Assembly (NCBI RefSeq): GCF_019048845.1
Contig: NZ_CP077425.1
Location: 372,001 to 436,000, forward strand
Direction: 5' to 3'
Source: Vibrio mimicus
Lineage (GTDB): Bacteria; Pseudomonadota; Gammaproteobacteria; Enterobacterales; Vibrionaceae
Length of the DNA stretch: 64,000 bases
This document shows positions 27,245-36,259 of the stretch, in pieces. Within the stretch, counting starts at the first letter, position 1; every line of letters begins with the position of its first letter. The position numbers were made by a program, and so were the translations under genes. A model generated the notes under the pieces. The model saw nothing but the letters and a program-made list of their open reading frames with translations. It was not told the DNA's origin and did no database searches.

Positions 27245-30200
27245 TCATCCAAATGGTAGATATGATGAACTGGCAACAGTTACCTGATCACGAGTAGAGC
27301 CTAAATTACTGTTTGTTCCATCTAAATAGTTATAATTAGCTTGGGTAATATTTGAATCGGTAGTAATAGTTAATGCTTTTCCACCATTTGAACCAGAGAA
27401 CGCCAATGATTCATTTGCCCTTGTTATCGCAACTAATTCATCATGGTGGTAATAAAGTTGAGCAATATTTCCTAATGCATCAACCGAAACACTTTGCATT
27501 CCAATAGCATCATAATAGTACTTACGAATTACCTTATTTTGATCATCTAGAATTTCAGAAAGTTGACCATAATTGTTATAGCTAAGTTGGTAGCCTCTCT
27601 GTGCTAAATTAATACGATTACCAAGTTCATCATATTCAAATGTTTGGTTAGTAAAATCCTCATGTGTATTATAAATGTTGATTAACCTTGTTGGCATCTT
27701 AGCATCAAAGATGCGACTTTCAGTATTCACAATTCCATTGTCATAATGGGTGGTTAAATCAGTAATATTATCGAAATGATCATAATAAAATTGCTGCTTT
27801 ATTATCGATCTTCCCATAATATCTTGGGGTGGATTGGCCCCCGAACTGACAAATTCTACAATTCTTCCCAGCTGGTCATAATCAAATGTTTCTGTTTGAA
27901 TGATTCCATTTGTCGTGGTTTTTCTCTTAATAATACGCATTGAAGTATCATAGGAAAGATCCATTCTTAATGTTTCTTGACCATTGCACACCCAACGACG
28001 AGTGCTTTCCATATCATTAGCACCGTAATCTAAGTACATTTCGACTTGATCACTTTCATCTTCATAACGCTGCGAAACAAGCCTATCAAATTGGTCATAG
28101 TTAAGGTTCACAACAGCTGTTGCATTACTATTCCCAAAAACAAGTTGCTGGACACGGCCAAAGTCATCATAAGTGAGTGCCTTAGTGCTACCGGTGAAAT
28201 CGCGCATAGACAATAGAAGTCCCTTTGCTGAGTATGAAAATACGGCGTTTTCAGCTGTCGCACCTAGACTCGTCACTATTTTTTTACTGAGATTTCCAAG
28301 TGCATCATACTCATATTGAGTGCTACTCATTGATGCAGCATCGCTCACAACCAATCCACGCTTGTTATAACTAAAACTCCGAGTACAAGATGGATCATTA
28401 CTAATTTCTTGCTTTGTTACTAATCCGAGCACAGGATCATAGCTATACGTTGTTGCGTGACCATTTGGCAGAATGACTTTTTGATAACGGTTTGAGTCAT
28501 CATAATCCTTGTACTGGTAACGTAATCCATTCACCTGCCTTTCTATCAGTCGACCAAAACCATCGTATTGGTTACTAATAATGGTGGCATGCGTATTTTC
28601 ATTATTACCCAATAATCCATCTCTTGTATGAAGAGTTAAACTTTCATCTTCGGTTCTATTGTCATAACTCATTTTATCGGTAAATATCTCTGGACCACTC
28701 TTACCAGAAAAACGGGTCGTTTTTTCTATCACACGATCAAACACATCGTATTTAAATTCAATCACTGCGCCACGACTTGTTTCGGTGCGAATGAGTCGGT
28801 TTGCTAAGTCATACTGATATGGGATTTTATAAATAAGTTGACCTGCCCGATCAAAATATTGTTCCAAAACCGTATTACCCCATGCATCCTGATGGGAGAT
28901 TACGGATCCTTTCCCGACAATACCTTTAGTATGAGTTCGAGATGCATAATCAAATTGGTTAACTTCTACCACTCCAGAAGGGTAGGTAGTACGATAAATT
29001 TGACCATATAAGTCGTATTCATAGTACGTTGTTAGTTCTAATGTTTTTGTATCCAGTGTGTCATATTGTGTCGTTGAGATTTTACGTCCAAATGAATCAT
29101 ATTGATTTGTGTATGCCGTAATTTCATTAGTACCCACTTTGGTTGCCATTGAAAGGACATGACCATTAGCACTACAAGTTTGTACTGTTGTTTCTCCCTC
29201 TGATTCTTCAATGCTTAATACATAGTTATCACTGCTAATATGACTTTTATATATTTTTTCAGAATAATCGCTGCCATCTTTTAATAGCCTTTCTTCTGTG
29301 ATTTGGTTTAGCTCATCATAATTTACTCTTAGCTCTACACTATCAGAACCATTTTTATAAATAAGCTGACCTGTAAAGTAATCATAATGTTCAATATTAG
29401 AATGAGATAGAGAACCACTTGCGGTAGTTACTTGGTAAACTATGCGGTCCTGAGTAAAATCATACGTATATGAATAACGCATTGGCTCCGCACCAAGGGC
29501 CGTTGTAGATTCCTCCCTCTTTTTACCATAAACCTCAATGTCTTTTCGGTTTTCATAGAAATGATAATTCGTCACCAATCCATTAATCTTTTCTGTTGTA
29601 AGAACAGAAAAAGAATGACCATCAAGCAGAGAAGGTAATGTTTTATAAGTAAATTCCTTTTTATTTACTAGATTTCCGCCCCTATCCAAAATACTTTGTG
29701 TTACGGGGATGTTTTTAAAACTACCCTGTGAATTTGCTTTATACTCACTGACTGTTGTTATACCAGTCTCATTAGTATGCTCTAGATTGTTGCCCCATTC
29801 ATCAAATTTGTAACTTTCAACTTTTTTACTTACTGATGATGAGTTAAAAAAGTTGACTTCTTTTCTTTTAAGAAATGTATATTGGGGAACCTGATACTTA
29901 ATACCTACAGCATTGTCAGCATAATATTCATAATTTATCTCTTGATACACATCACCTTTGGATAGATAACGCTCCTGCTCAATCAAGTGATACTTGGTAT
30001 AAATTTTTTGTATTTCAATATCATTATCTATGATTTCTTTCGATGAATACTTATAATCTTGTGCTGCTTGGAAAAGCGTATCCTCACCAGGAATATAAGC
30101 GGCATCACTGGCAAAACCGAGATAATTCTTATCAGAATAAGTATATGCATGAACTCGAGGCGGTATTTCATCTCCTTGATAAACCGTCATTTTCGTAACT

Positions 30201-31027
30201 TGTGGCACATATTTATTAGGTGCACCATCAGGCATTAGAAACCCACGCTCATAATACGTGACTTCTTCTGAATATCCGGCTGGATAGGTTGTTTTTGTCA
30301 ATAGATCCATTCCTGTTTCATTGAACCAGGAATACTCAAATTTAAAACTAAGATCCTCTCGGTTTGGTAAGGTGATATATGACAATCGCTTAAAGCTTCC
30401 GCCACCGACTTTATGGACTGTTGATGATTTCAATAAACTTTCGTTATTATATAATGAAATTTGTGTCGACCACTCATCAGACCATGTATCAATATGAAGG
30501 CTTAGACCAAAGCTATCTTCTATTTTATATAAAATTCTTTGTGAATTATTATACCAGTAAGAAAATTGAAGATGATGACCTTTTGCATTGTACAGTCGGC
30601 TTAATGTTCCTTCATTCCAATCGATAAATTCTACCTCACCAGAACTATGGACGACTTTTATTTCTCCTTGTTCTGTCCCTGGAGTGGAAACATAGTAAAT
30701 CTTCACATCCTTTAATTTATAGTATGGTGCTACATATTCATTTCTTGCTGAGTCCCACTCAATTTTGAATTGCTGACCATTTCTTAAACTAAGAGTAGAA
30801 CTTGCTTTATCAAACGAACTCAGTGGTAATGACCAACCTCGACCAAATCCAATATCAAGAGGATTATTCATGCTATAACCAATAGTCACATCAAAGTAAG
30901 GACCATTGAGACGATTACCTATCAAGGATAATAATTTAATCTGTGCAGAATAGCTTCCCGTTCTAGGATCAACCCCTGAACTAATGAAATCTGAGAAATT
31001 GTATGCGTTACTGATTATTTTTTCCAT
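27245..31027 (-). CDS. YD-repeat (Rhs-like) cocoon protein lacking the core end
   Basis: 1260 residues. The N-terminus (NFSDFISSGVDPRTGSYSAQ, then GFGRGWSLPL) matches the start of Rhs-family proteins I know from Pseudomonas and Burkholderia. A beta-rich region to about residue 420 is followed by many YD repeats, for example YDSFGRKISTTQYD, YDLYGQIYRTTYPSG, YDLANRLIRTET, YDQLGRIVEF. Such repeats spiral into a shell that encloses a toxin tip. It stops at SSSYLPFG, exactly where related proteins go on through the conserved core to DPxG; the missing core lies in the next gene. No Sec or Tat signal, PAAR domain or VgrG neighbour is visible, so a type VI route is not supported here. Much more AT-rich than the flanking genes, suggesting transfer. 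Confidence 0.88.
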   Translation of the reverse strand: MEKIISNAYNFSDFISSGVDPRTGSYSAQIKLLSLIGNRLNGPYFDVTIGYSMNNPLDIGFGRGWSLPLSSFDKASSTLSLRNGQQFKIEWDSARNEYVAPYYKLKDVKIYYVSTPGTEQGEIKVVHSSGEVEFIDWNEGTLSRLYNAKGHHLQFSYWYNNSQRILYKIEDSFGLSLHIDTWSDEWSTQISLYNNESLLKSSTVHKVGGGSFKRLSYITLPNREDLSFKFEYSWFNETGMDLLTKTTYPAGYSEEVTYYERGFLMPDGAPNKYVPQVTKMTVYQGDEIPPRVHAYTYSDKNYLGFASDAAYIPGEDTLFQAAQDYKYSSKEIIDNDIEIQKIYTKYHLIEQERYLSKGDVYQEINYEYYADNAVGIKYQVPQYTFLKRKEVNFFNSSSVSKKVESYKFDEWGNNLEHTNETGITTVSEYKANSQGSFKNIPVTQSILDRGGNLVNKKEFTYKTLPSLLDGHSFSVLTTEKINGLVTNYHFYENRKDIEVYGKKREESTTALGAEPMRYSYTYDFTQDRIVYQVTTASGSLSHSNIEHYDYFTGQLIYKNGSDSVELRVNYDELNQITEERLLKDGSDYSEKIYKSHISSDNYVLSIEESEGETTVQTCSANGHVLSMATKVGTNEITAYTNQYDSFGRKISTTQYDTLDTKTLELTTYYEYDLYGQIYRTTYPSGVVEVNQFDYASRTHTKGIVGKGSVISHQDAWGNTVLEQYFDRAGQLIYKIPYQYDLANRLIRTETSRGAVIEFKYDVFDRVIEKTTRFSGKSGPEIFTDKMSYDNRTEDESLTLHTRDGLLGNNENTHATIISNQYDGFGRLIERQVNGLRYQYKDYDDSNRYQKVILPNGHATTYSYDPVLGLVTKQEISNDPSCTRSFSYNKRGLVVSDAASMSSTQYEYDALGNLSKKIVTSLGATAENAVFSYSAKGLLLSMRDFTGSTKALTYDDFGRVQQLVFGNSNATAVVNLNYDQFDRLVSQRYEDESDQVEMYLDYGANDMESTRRWVCNGQETLRMDLSYDTSMRIIKRKTTTNGIIQTETFDYDQLGRIVEFVSSGANPPQDIMGRSIIKQQFYYDHFDNITDLTTHYDNGIVNTESRIFDAKMPTRLINIYNTHEDFTNQTFEYDELGNRINLAQRGYQLSYNNYGQLSEILDDQNKVIRKYYYDAIGMQSVSVDALGNIAQLYYHHDELVAITRANESLAFSGSNGGKALTITTDSNITQANYNYLDGTNSNLGSTRDQVTVASSSYLPFG

Positions 31028-31676
31028 TTTACACCAACTTTATTTTAAGAATGCAATAACCTCTACTGCATGGTCACAGTATTACTATATTTAAAATTCT
31101 CAACTACCGAGGTAGAATGTTAAAATTACAAGTTTCCGCTACGTAATGGGGATTTTCACTTTGATTTCTTTAAACCAATATCAACGTGAAGTGTTATGTT
31201 GATATCGTTTAACATTCTTTGCCAAGAGGTATTTACATTAAGAATTACTTAATCATTCCAATATTCATAGTTCAAAAAACCAATAACCCAAACAAGATCA
31301 CATTTTAATTGATACTTTTATTTTTTCACGGTAAGAATTAATTTTTAATCTATATATTTCTAAATAATTAAAAGGCAATTTACAATTTGGAAATGCATGA
31401 TTTGCCTTGAGCTAATTTAGATATAATTTAGTATTTTAGATAACTATAACTTTATTATTCTTATTTTTATTTATGTAAAGTGAAGTAATTATAAATCTCA
31501 CATAAATCTTACGAATTAGTTCTGCCGAGCTTTTCCTAATATTGATCTTACTTCCAAAATATGTATTGGCATAAGCAATCTCATTGACGAGGCAAATGTC
31601 TCATTCACAATACAAAAGAGATCTGACCAGATCTGCAGTGTGTATCCTCAACCAATAACAAATTAAGAAGAAAGCA
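31028..31676. other. AT-rich divergent promoter region between the YD-repeat gene and lecithinase
   Basis: About 650 bases, strongly AT-rich, no convincing gene. It must contain the promoters of the divergent YD-repeat operon and the lecithinase gene. AGATCT occurs twice 10 bases apart (31620-31635), 42 bases before the lecithinase start. Confidence 0.6.
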
Positions 31677-32933
31677 ATGAAAATAAGACTCTCTATTCTG
31701 CTTGCTGGCCTCGCTAGCCTTTCTGCTACGGCAGCCACTGAACCTTGGTCTGTAACGGAAATCCAACCCGTTAGCCGTGCTCAAGTGCAAAAAGCGCAAG
31801 CGAAACAAACTTATACTTATGTTCGCTGTTGGTACCGTCCGGCAACAACACATGATGACCCTTACACCACTTGGGAATGGGCTGAAAATGCTGATGGTAG
31901 TGATTTCAAGATTTATGGCTACTGGTGGTCCAACTACCGACATAAAAATATGTTTTATACCAATACTCAGCCTGAGGAGATCCAAAAGCGCTGTACAGAG
32001 ACACTCGGAGTTAACCACGATACTGCCGATATCACTTACTTCGCGGCAGATACTAGCCTTTCTTACAACCACACTATCTGGAGCAACGATCAAGCGTCTC
32101 AGCCCAATAAGATCAACAAAGTGATTGTTTTTGGCGACAGCCTCTCTGACACGGGCAATATTTTTAATGCTTCGCAGTGGCGCTTTCCCAACCCCGATTC
32201 TTGGTTTTTGGGTCACTTCTCTAATGGGTTTGTCTGGACTGAATATCTAGCCCAAGGTTTGAATGTGCCCATTTATAACTGGGCTGTGGGGGGAGCTGCG
32301 GGACGTAATCAATACATCGCGCTGACAGGGGTTTATGAGCAAGTAAGCTCTTACCTTAACTATGTGAAGCTTGCAAAAAATTATGAGCCCGCCAATAGCT
32401 TGTTTACGCTGGAATTTGGCCTCAACGATTTTATGAACTACAACCGTTCACTACCGGATGTAAAAGCGGACTACAGTGCGGCCTTAATTCGCCTTATTGA
32501 TGCCGGAGCTGAAAATATTGTGTTGCTCACTTTGCCGGATGCCACCCGCGCACCGCAATTTCAATATTCCACTCAAGAGCAAATAGAGACTGTACGCAGC
32601 AAAATCATCGGCATGAATATGTTTATTCGTGAACAAGCCCGTTATTACCAGATGCAAGGGATCCGTATCGCACTGTTTGATGCCCACGCACTCTTTGACA
32701 GTATGACGGCCAATCCTGAAAAACACGGTTTTGCGAACGCCAATTCACCTTGTTTGGATATTCGACGCAGCTCTGCGGCCGATTACCTGCTTCCTCACTC
32801 TCTTTCTGCAGAGTGTGCCGTGCAAGGTTCTGATCGGTTTGTGTTCTGGGAAGTAACACACCCAACCACAGCCACACATCGCTATATTGCGCAGCAAATT
32901 CTTGCAACGCAAATGGCACAATTTCCACTTTAA
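31677..32933 (+). CDS. tlh: Thermolabile haemolysin / lecithinase (GDSL phospholipase)
   Basis: Secreted SGNH/GDSL phospholipase/lecithinase, 418 residues, full family length. Signal MKIRLSILLAGLASLSATAA. An N-terminal accessory domain of about 110 residues (WYRPATTHDDPYTTWEWAEN) precedes the catalytic domain: block I VIVFGDSLSDTGN (Ser nucleophile), block II NWAVGGAAGRNQ (Gly), block III LEFGLNDF (Asn), block V WEVTHPTTATH (Asp region and His). It hydrolyses host phospholipids and lyses red cells. In V. cholerae it sits next to hlyA; here the YD-repeat cassette lies between them. A strong hairpin follows at 32949-32975. Confidence 0.95.
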   Translation: MKIRLSILLAGLASLSATAATEPWSVTEIQPVSRAQVQKAQAKQTYTYVRCWYRPATTHDDPYTTWEWAENADGSDFKIYGYWWSNYRHKNMFYTNTQPEEIQKRCTETLGVNHDTADITYFAADTSLSYNHTIWSNDQASQPNKINKVIVFGDSLSDTGNIFNASQWRFPNPDSWFLGHFSNGFVWTEYLAQGLNVPIYNWAVGGAAGRNQYIALTGVYEQVSSYLNYVKLAKNYEPANSLFTLEFGLNDFMNYNRSLPDVKADYSAALIRLIDAGAENIVLLTLPDATRAPQFQYSTQEQIETVRSKIIGMNMFIREQARYYQMQGIRIALFDAHALFDSMTANPEKHGFANANSPCLDIRRSSAADYLLPHSLSAECAVQGSDRFVFWEVTHPTTATHRYIAQQILATQMAQFPL

Positions 32934-32948
32934 CTCTTACTGATCTAC

Positions 32949-32975
32949 CTGAGGATAGGATTAACCTATCCTCAG
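32949..32975 (+). terminator. Hairpin after the lecithinase gene
   Basis: CTGAGGATAGG (32949-32959) and CCTATCCTCAG (32965-32975) form a perfect 11-bp stem with a 5-base loop, 15 bases past the stop. The T-tract is weak (TCTCACAC). Confidence 0.7.
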
Positions 32976-33043
32976 TCTCACACTTAGTCACCAGTTTCTT
33001 TGCTTTATTGCTTATCTCTTAATAGCCTTATAGGAAAAGGCAG

Positions 33044-34105
33044 ATGACACAATGGATGATGAAACCGACTCACACTCCTGCTTTCACTGGTTCAGAATTA
33101 CTCAATACCTACTACAAGCGTCGGGTATCACTTTTTATTGCTTTACTGTCCAGTTTGGCTTTCTTTCCGCTCGCGATTAAAAACTTACTGATTGGACAGA
33201 TTCTGCTTGGTGGGTTGATTATCGCTTTCCAATGCACATTGCTGATTGAAATTGCAGGCATCTATTACCAAAAAAACACACCTTGGGGTTTTAGACTTCC
33301 GCTTTCTCTCGTGGTGGTCATTGTGGTTATGGCCATCCATATTTTTGGCACTCTCGCCAGTTACTGGCTTTTTCCTGTGATCATTTCTATTGCTTTTTTA
33401 TTACCACCGAAAGACAACCTGCTGACGATCTTCATTATCATTCCGGCGAGCATCTTAGCGTTGGTTCCGCATCAAACCTCTGAGGTTTTGTTGCGCTTTA
33501 GCCTTTCGATCAGCGCTTGCGCAGCCATTATGTATGTCGTGGTTGATGCAATCCGTAAACTGCATGCGGAGCTATTTTATTTTTCCACTCGTGATGCGCT
33601 AACCGGCACTCTCAATCGCTATCAACTCGATAGTTTTTTAAAAAAGAATATTCGTCTGCGCCAGATTGGCAATGAATCCGCCGTGATTGCAGTGATTGAT
33701 ATTGATCATTTTAAATCCATTAATGACCTCTATGGACACGATACGGGTGACAAGGTGATTAACCAAGTGGTTGAAATGATTAACACCCACAGCCGTCAGT
33801 TAGATCTGCTGTTTCGATTGGGAGGAGATGAATTTCTGCTGCTTTTTGAAAATACCACCGTAACCGAAGCTACTCTCGTTATGAGTCATATCGGTTGCCG
33901 AATACAGCACACTCACTACCCGAACCATGCCAAAGTCACCATCAGTGTTGGGTTAGCCGAGGTGCAGCGTACTGATGACCCAGAACAGTGGGTTAAACGT
34001 GCCGATCTTTCTCTTTATCATTCGAAAAAATGGGTAAAAACCGTGTCTGTTCTGATGAAAAGCATGTTATTGAGCTTAATAGCGAACATTGCCATTCACT
34101 GCTGA
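33044..34105 (+). CDS. Membrane diguanylate cyclase (GGDEF) with frameshifted C-terminus
   Basis: 353 residues. About six hydrophobic segments (residues 25-165, MASE-like) anchor a GGDEF domain that makes cyclic di-GMP: start signature DALTGTLNRYQL, DIDHFKSINDLYGHDTGD, active-site RLGGDEFLLLFE near residue 260, no RxxD inhibitory site seen. The last part is odd: after LSLYHSKK the frame reads WVKTVSVLMKSMLLSL, but the -1 frame from 34030 reads MGKNRVCSDEKH and ends at 34128. LYxxKxxGKNRV is the normal end of the domain, so one A seems to be missing from the A6 run at 34025-34030. It may be a real mutation, a sequencing error or slippage. The active site is upstream of the change. Confidence 0.85.
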   Translation: MTQWMMKPTHTPAFTGSELLNTYYKRRVSLFIALLSSLAFFPLAIKNLLIGQILLGGLIIAFQCTLLIEIAGIYYQKNTPWGFRLPLSLVVVIVVMAIHIFGTLASYWLFPVIISIAFLLPPKDNLLTIFIIIPASILALVPHQTSEVLLRFSLSISACAAIMYVVVDAIRKLHAELFYFSTRDALTGTLNRYQLDSFLKKNIRLRQIGNESAVIAVIDIDHFKSINDLYGHDTGDKVINQVVEMINTHSRQLDLLFRLGGDEFLLLFENTTVTEATLVMSHIGCRIQHTHYPNHAKVTISVGLAEVQRTDDPEQWVKRADLSLYHSKKWVKTVSVLMKSMLLSLIANIAIHC

Positions 34106-34118
34106 GCTCAACACATGG

Positions 34119-34385
34119 TCATCGCTGATTGACTATCACAATTTGCATCAGTTGCGGTACTACAATCCCCAAACCGAACAGTATGTTCTTCCACTGCACT
34201 TGCTTTATCGCCAATAGAACCGGAGCCATGAAAAACAGCACCACCAATACGGGAAGCAGGCTGATATTTTCAAGCTCCATCAGTAGCAACGTCAGCAACA
34301 ACAGCCCTGCTAAAAACAAGTAGGATAGCCTTAATTTATAACCAAGAAGCCCAATAAAAAGCAGCGAAACAATCAGTGAGAGCAT
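34119..34385 (-). CDS. Small integral membrane protein of unknown function
   Basis: 88 residues from ATG 34385 (91 if TTG 34394 is used; AAGG suits the ATG better). It is almost wholly hydrophobic, with three to four helices (MLSLIVSLLFIGLLGYKL, YLFLAGLLLLTLLLM, LLPVLVVLFFMAPVLLAI, NILFGLGIVVPQLMQIVIV). No family is recognised. It converges with the diguanylate cyclase; the restored reading frame of that gene would overlap its 3' end. Confidence 0.65.
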   Translation of the reverse strand: MLSLIVSLLFIGLLGYKLRLSYLFLAGLLLLTLLLMELENISLLPVLVVLFFMAPVLLAIKQVQWKNILFGLGIVVPQLMQIVIVNQR

Positions 34386-34650
34386 TTTCGTCAATACCTT
34401 ACATCAAGTGATATTAATTCTCATTTGATAGTATAGTAGTCTGCTCTCTGCTTGGGTTCAAGTTTTAAAATCACCAACAAACCCATTAGAAAAAATAATC
34501 AAACCTATAGATATTTATCGTGAACAGAAAAATAAGAATCTATTGATATATAAGGACTGTAGAAATAACATCTCGCGCCATAACAGATGCATTCGCATCT
34601 TTTTCCATTAGCTGATTTTAATTGGATATTGTTTTTATCTGGAGATAACG

Positions 34651-35856
34651 ATGTCTGCCTCGCTTTCTGTAGCAAAACTGACTTTTTTCATCGCAATTCT
34701 GGCTGCGGTCGGCCAAGCGACTCAAACCATGTACGTGCCTTCGATTGGTTACATGGCACAAGAATTTCTGGTTTCCCCCGCCGCGTTACAAGCGGTGATG
34801 GCCTGCTATCTTATTCCTTATGGTTTGTCGCAATTTGTTTACGGCACGCTGTCGGATCGTATTGGGCGCAAACCCATTATTGTTGCAGGTCTAGTGATTT
34901 ATATTTTGGGTTCACTGATCGCCCTGTTTGCACAAGAATATTCTTGGTTTTTGATCGGCAGCTTCGTGCAAGGTTTGGGTATTGGTTGCGGTGGTGCGAT
35001 GGCACGAACCTTATCTCGCGACTGTTTTGATGGCGCAGAACTGCACAAAGTGAATAGCTTAATCAGTATGTGCCTGATTTTCTCACCTCTGGTTGCCCCT
35101 GTTTTAGGGGGGTATCTGACGGAAAGCTTTGGCTGGCGCTCAAGCTACTTATTTTTGTCACTGTTTGCGATTGCAGTGGTGATCACCATGATGACCAGCA
35201 TGATCGAAACACTGCCCGCAGCAGCACGTAAAAAAGAGCCTGTACTGCGCAGTTATCATTATGTGTTGTCTGATCGACGCTTCCAAGGTTACTTAATCTG
35301 CTTAGTGGCGACCTTTGCTGGGCTGGCCGTGTTTGAAGCCGCAGCTGGAGTGTTATTGGGCGGTGTACTGGGTTTGCCAGCAACCACGGTAAGCTTGCTG
35401 TTTGTGCTACCCATTCCTGGCTATTTGGCAGGCGCTTGGCTTTCCAACGTGATTGCTCGCCGCTGGCGTGAAAAAAAGGCGATGCGTGTAGGTTTAATCG
35501 CGATTCTGACGGGTTCCATGGTCATTTTACTGCCTGGTCTCTTGGGTATGACAACGGCATTATCACTGATTGGTGGTGCAACCATCTACTTCCTTGGTGC
35601 AGGCATTTTGTTTCCAGCAGCCACCACTGGGGCTCTTTCACCCTTTCCTTATCACGCAGGGACTGGCGGCGCGATTTTGGGTGGAATGCAGAATTTAGGT
35701 GCAGGGTTAGCAACCTTATTTGCGGCAATGTTCCCAGCATCAGACCAACTGCCTCTGGGCATTATCATGCTGTTGATGTCGGTACTGGCGTTATGGGGAC
35801 TGAAACGTGTTTACACCAAGCAACCTCCATCGGATGAAATGCCGATTGCGATTTAA
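34651..35856 (+). CDS. emrD3: MFS multidrug exporter of the Bcr/CflA-EmrD type
   Basis: 401 residues, twelve predicted helices, drug:H+ antiporter family 1. Motif A, GTLSDRIGRKP, lies between helices 2 and 3; the motif C-like APVLGGYL is in helix 5. The start has GGAG 7 bases upstream. It corresponds, by order and sequence as I remember it, to the V. cholerae exporter called EmrD-3 (VCA0214), which exports several antibiotics and dyes. It is single; no regulator gene is adjacent. Confidence 0.9.
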   Translation: MSASLSVAKLTFFIAILAAVGQATQTMYVPSIGYMAQEFLVSPAALQAVMACYLIPYGLSQFVYGTLSDRIGRKPIIVAGLVIYILGSLIALFAQEYSWFLIGSFVQGLGIGCGGAMARTLSRDCFDGAELHKVNSLISMCLIFSPLVAPVLGGYLTESFGWRSSYLFLSLFAIAVVITMMTSMIETLPAAARKKEPVLRSYHYVLSDRRFQGYLICLVATFAGLAVFEAAAGVLLGGVLGLPATTVSLLFVLPIPGYLAGAWLSNVIARRWREKKAMRVGLIAILTGSMVILLPGLLGMTTALSLIGGATIYFLGAGILFPAATTGALSPFPYHAGTGGAILGGMQNLGAGLATLFAAMFPASDQLPLGIIMLLMSVLALWGLKRVYTKQPPSDEMPIAI

Positions 35857-35970
35857 AAATGCAAAATTCTGCCAACTGAATGAATATACCGGATGAGATC
35901 AATTTCGATGCAGAAATGGGGAAATTAAATCTTGTCGTCACTCGAAAAGACAGTAATATACATTGCATAC

Positions 35971-36000
35971 CACACCTCATAGTTCACGCTATGAGTGTGG
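35971..36000 (+). promoter_or_regulatory. Strong hairpin ahead of the lysine riboswitch
   Basis: CACACCTCATAG (35971-35982) pairs with CTATGAGTGTGG (35989-36000) with one bulged base and a 6-base loop; outer bases extend it further. No T-tract. It could end emrD transcription or be part of the riboswitch leader. Confidence 0.5.
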
Positions 36001-36010
36001 TGCAAGTTCC

Positions 36011-36182
36011 TTTAAGTAGAGGCGCGCTGTTCATGAGTCGCCAGTCGTAGGTTGACCCCAATGATGACTGGTTAAAGGGTACAGCGCCGAAGCGATCGTT
36101 GCGTCATCAACGTTTGCTGGGCCAGCATTGAACAAATGCCGGACTGCCATAGTTTGTTGTCTATGGAGCGCTACCTTGAAGG
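36011..36182 (+). promoter_or_regulatory. Lysine riboswitch (L box)
   Basis: The conserved lysine-aptamer core is plain: AGTAGAGGCGCG at 36015-36026, ATGAGTCGCCAG soon after, AAAGGGTACAGCGCCGAAGC near 36076-36095, and closing CTACCTTGAAGG near 36172-36183 which pairs with the 5' TTTAAGTAG to make P1. Inner arms include CAACGTTTGCTGGGCCAGCA and GCCGGACTGCCATAG. About 75 bases separate it from the transporter start. Lysine binding should switch off expression, by masking the ribosome site or by terminating in the T-rich stretch at 36211-36216 (TTTTTT). Confidence 0.92.
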
Positions 36183-36259
36183 ATAAGAAGTGTTATTTCG
36201 CTGAAATGTGTTTTTTATCCTGCTGGTAGATCTCCACCTGAAAAGGTGATGTGAGATCC

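Noticed and set aside
27245..31027. A type VI secretion Rhs effector
   Set aside because: No PAAR domain, VgrG gene, EagR-type chaperone or other type VI gene is seen in the window, and the short partner has a Tat signal.
33044..34105. Calling the diguanylate cyclase a pseudogene
   Set aside because: The frameshift lies after the active site, near the end of the domain, and may be a sequencing error; the gene may still be active.
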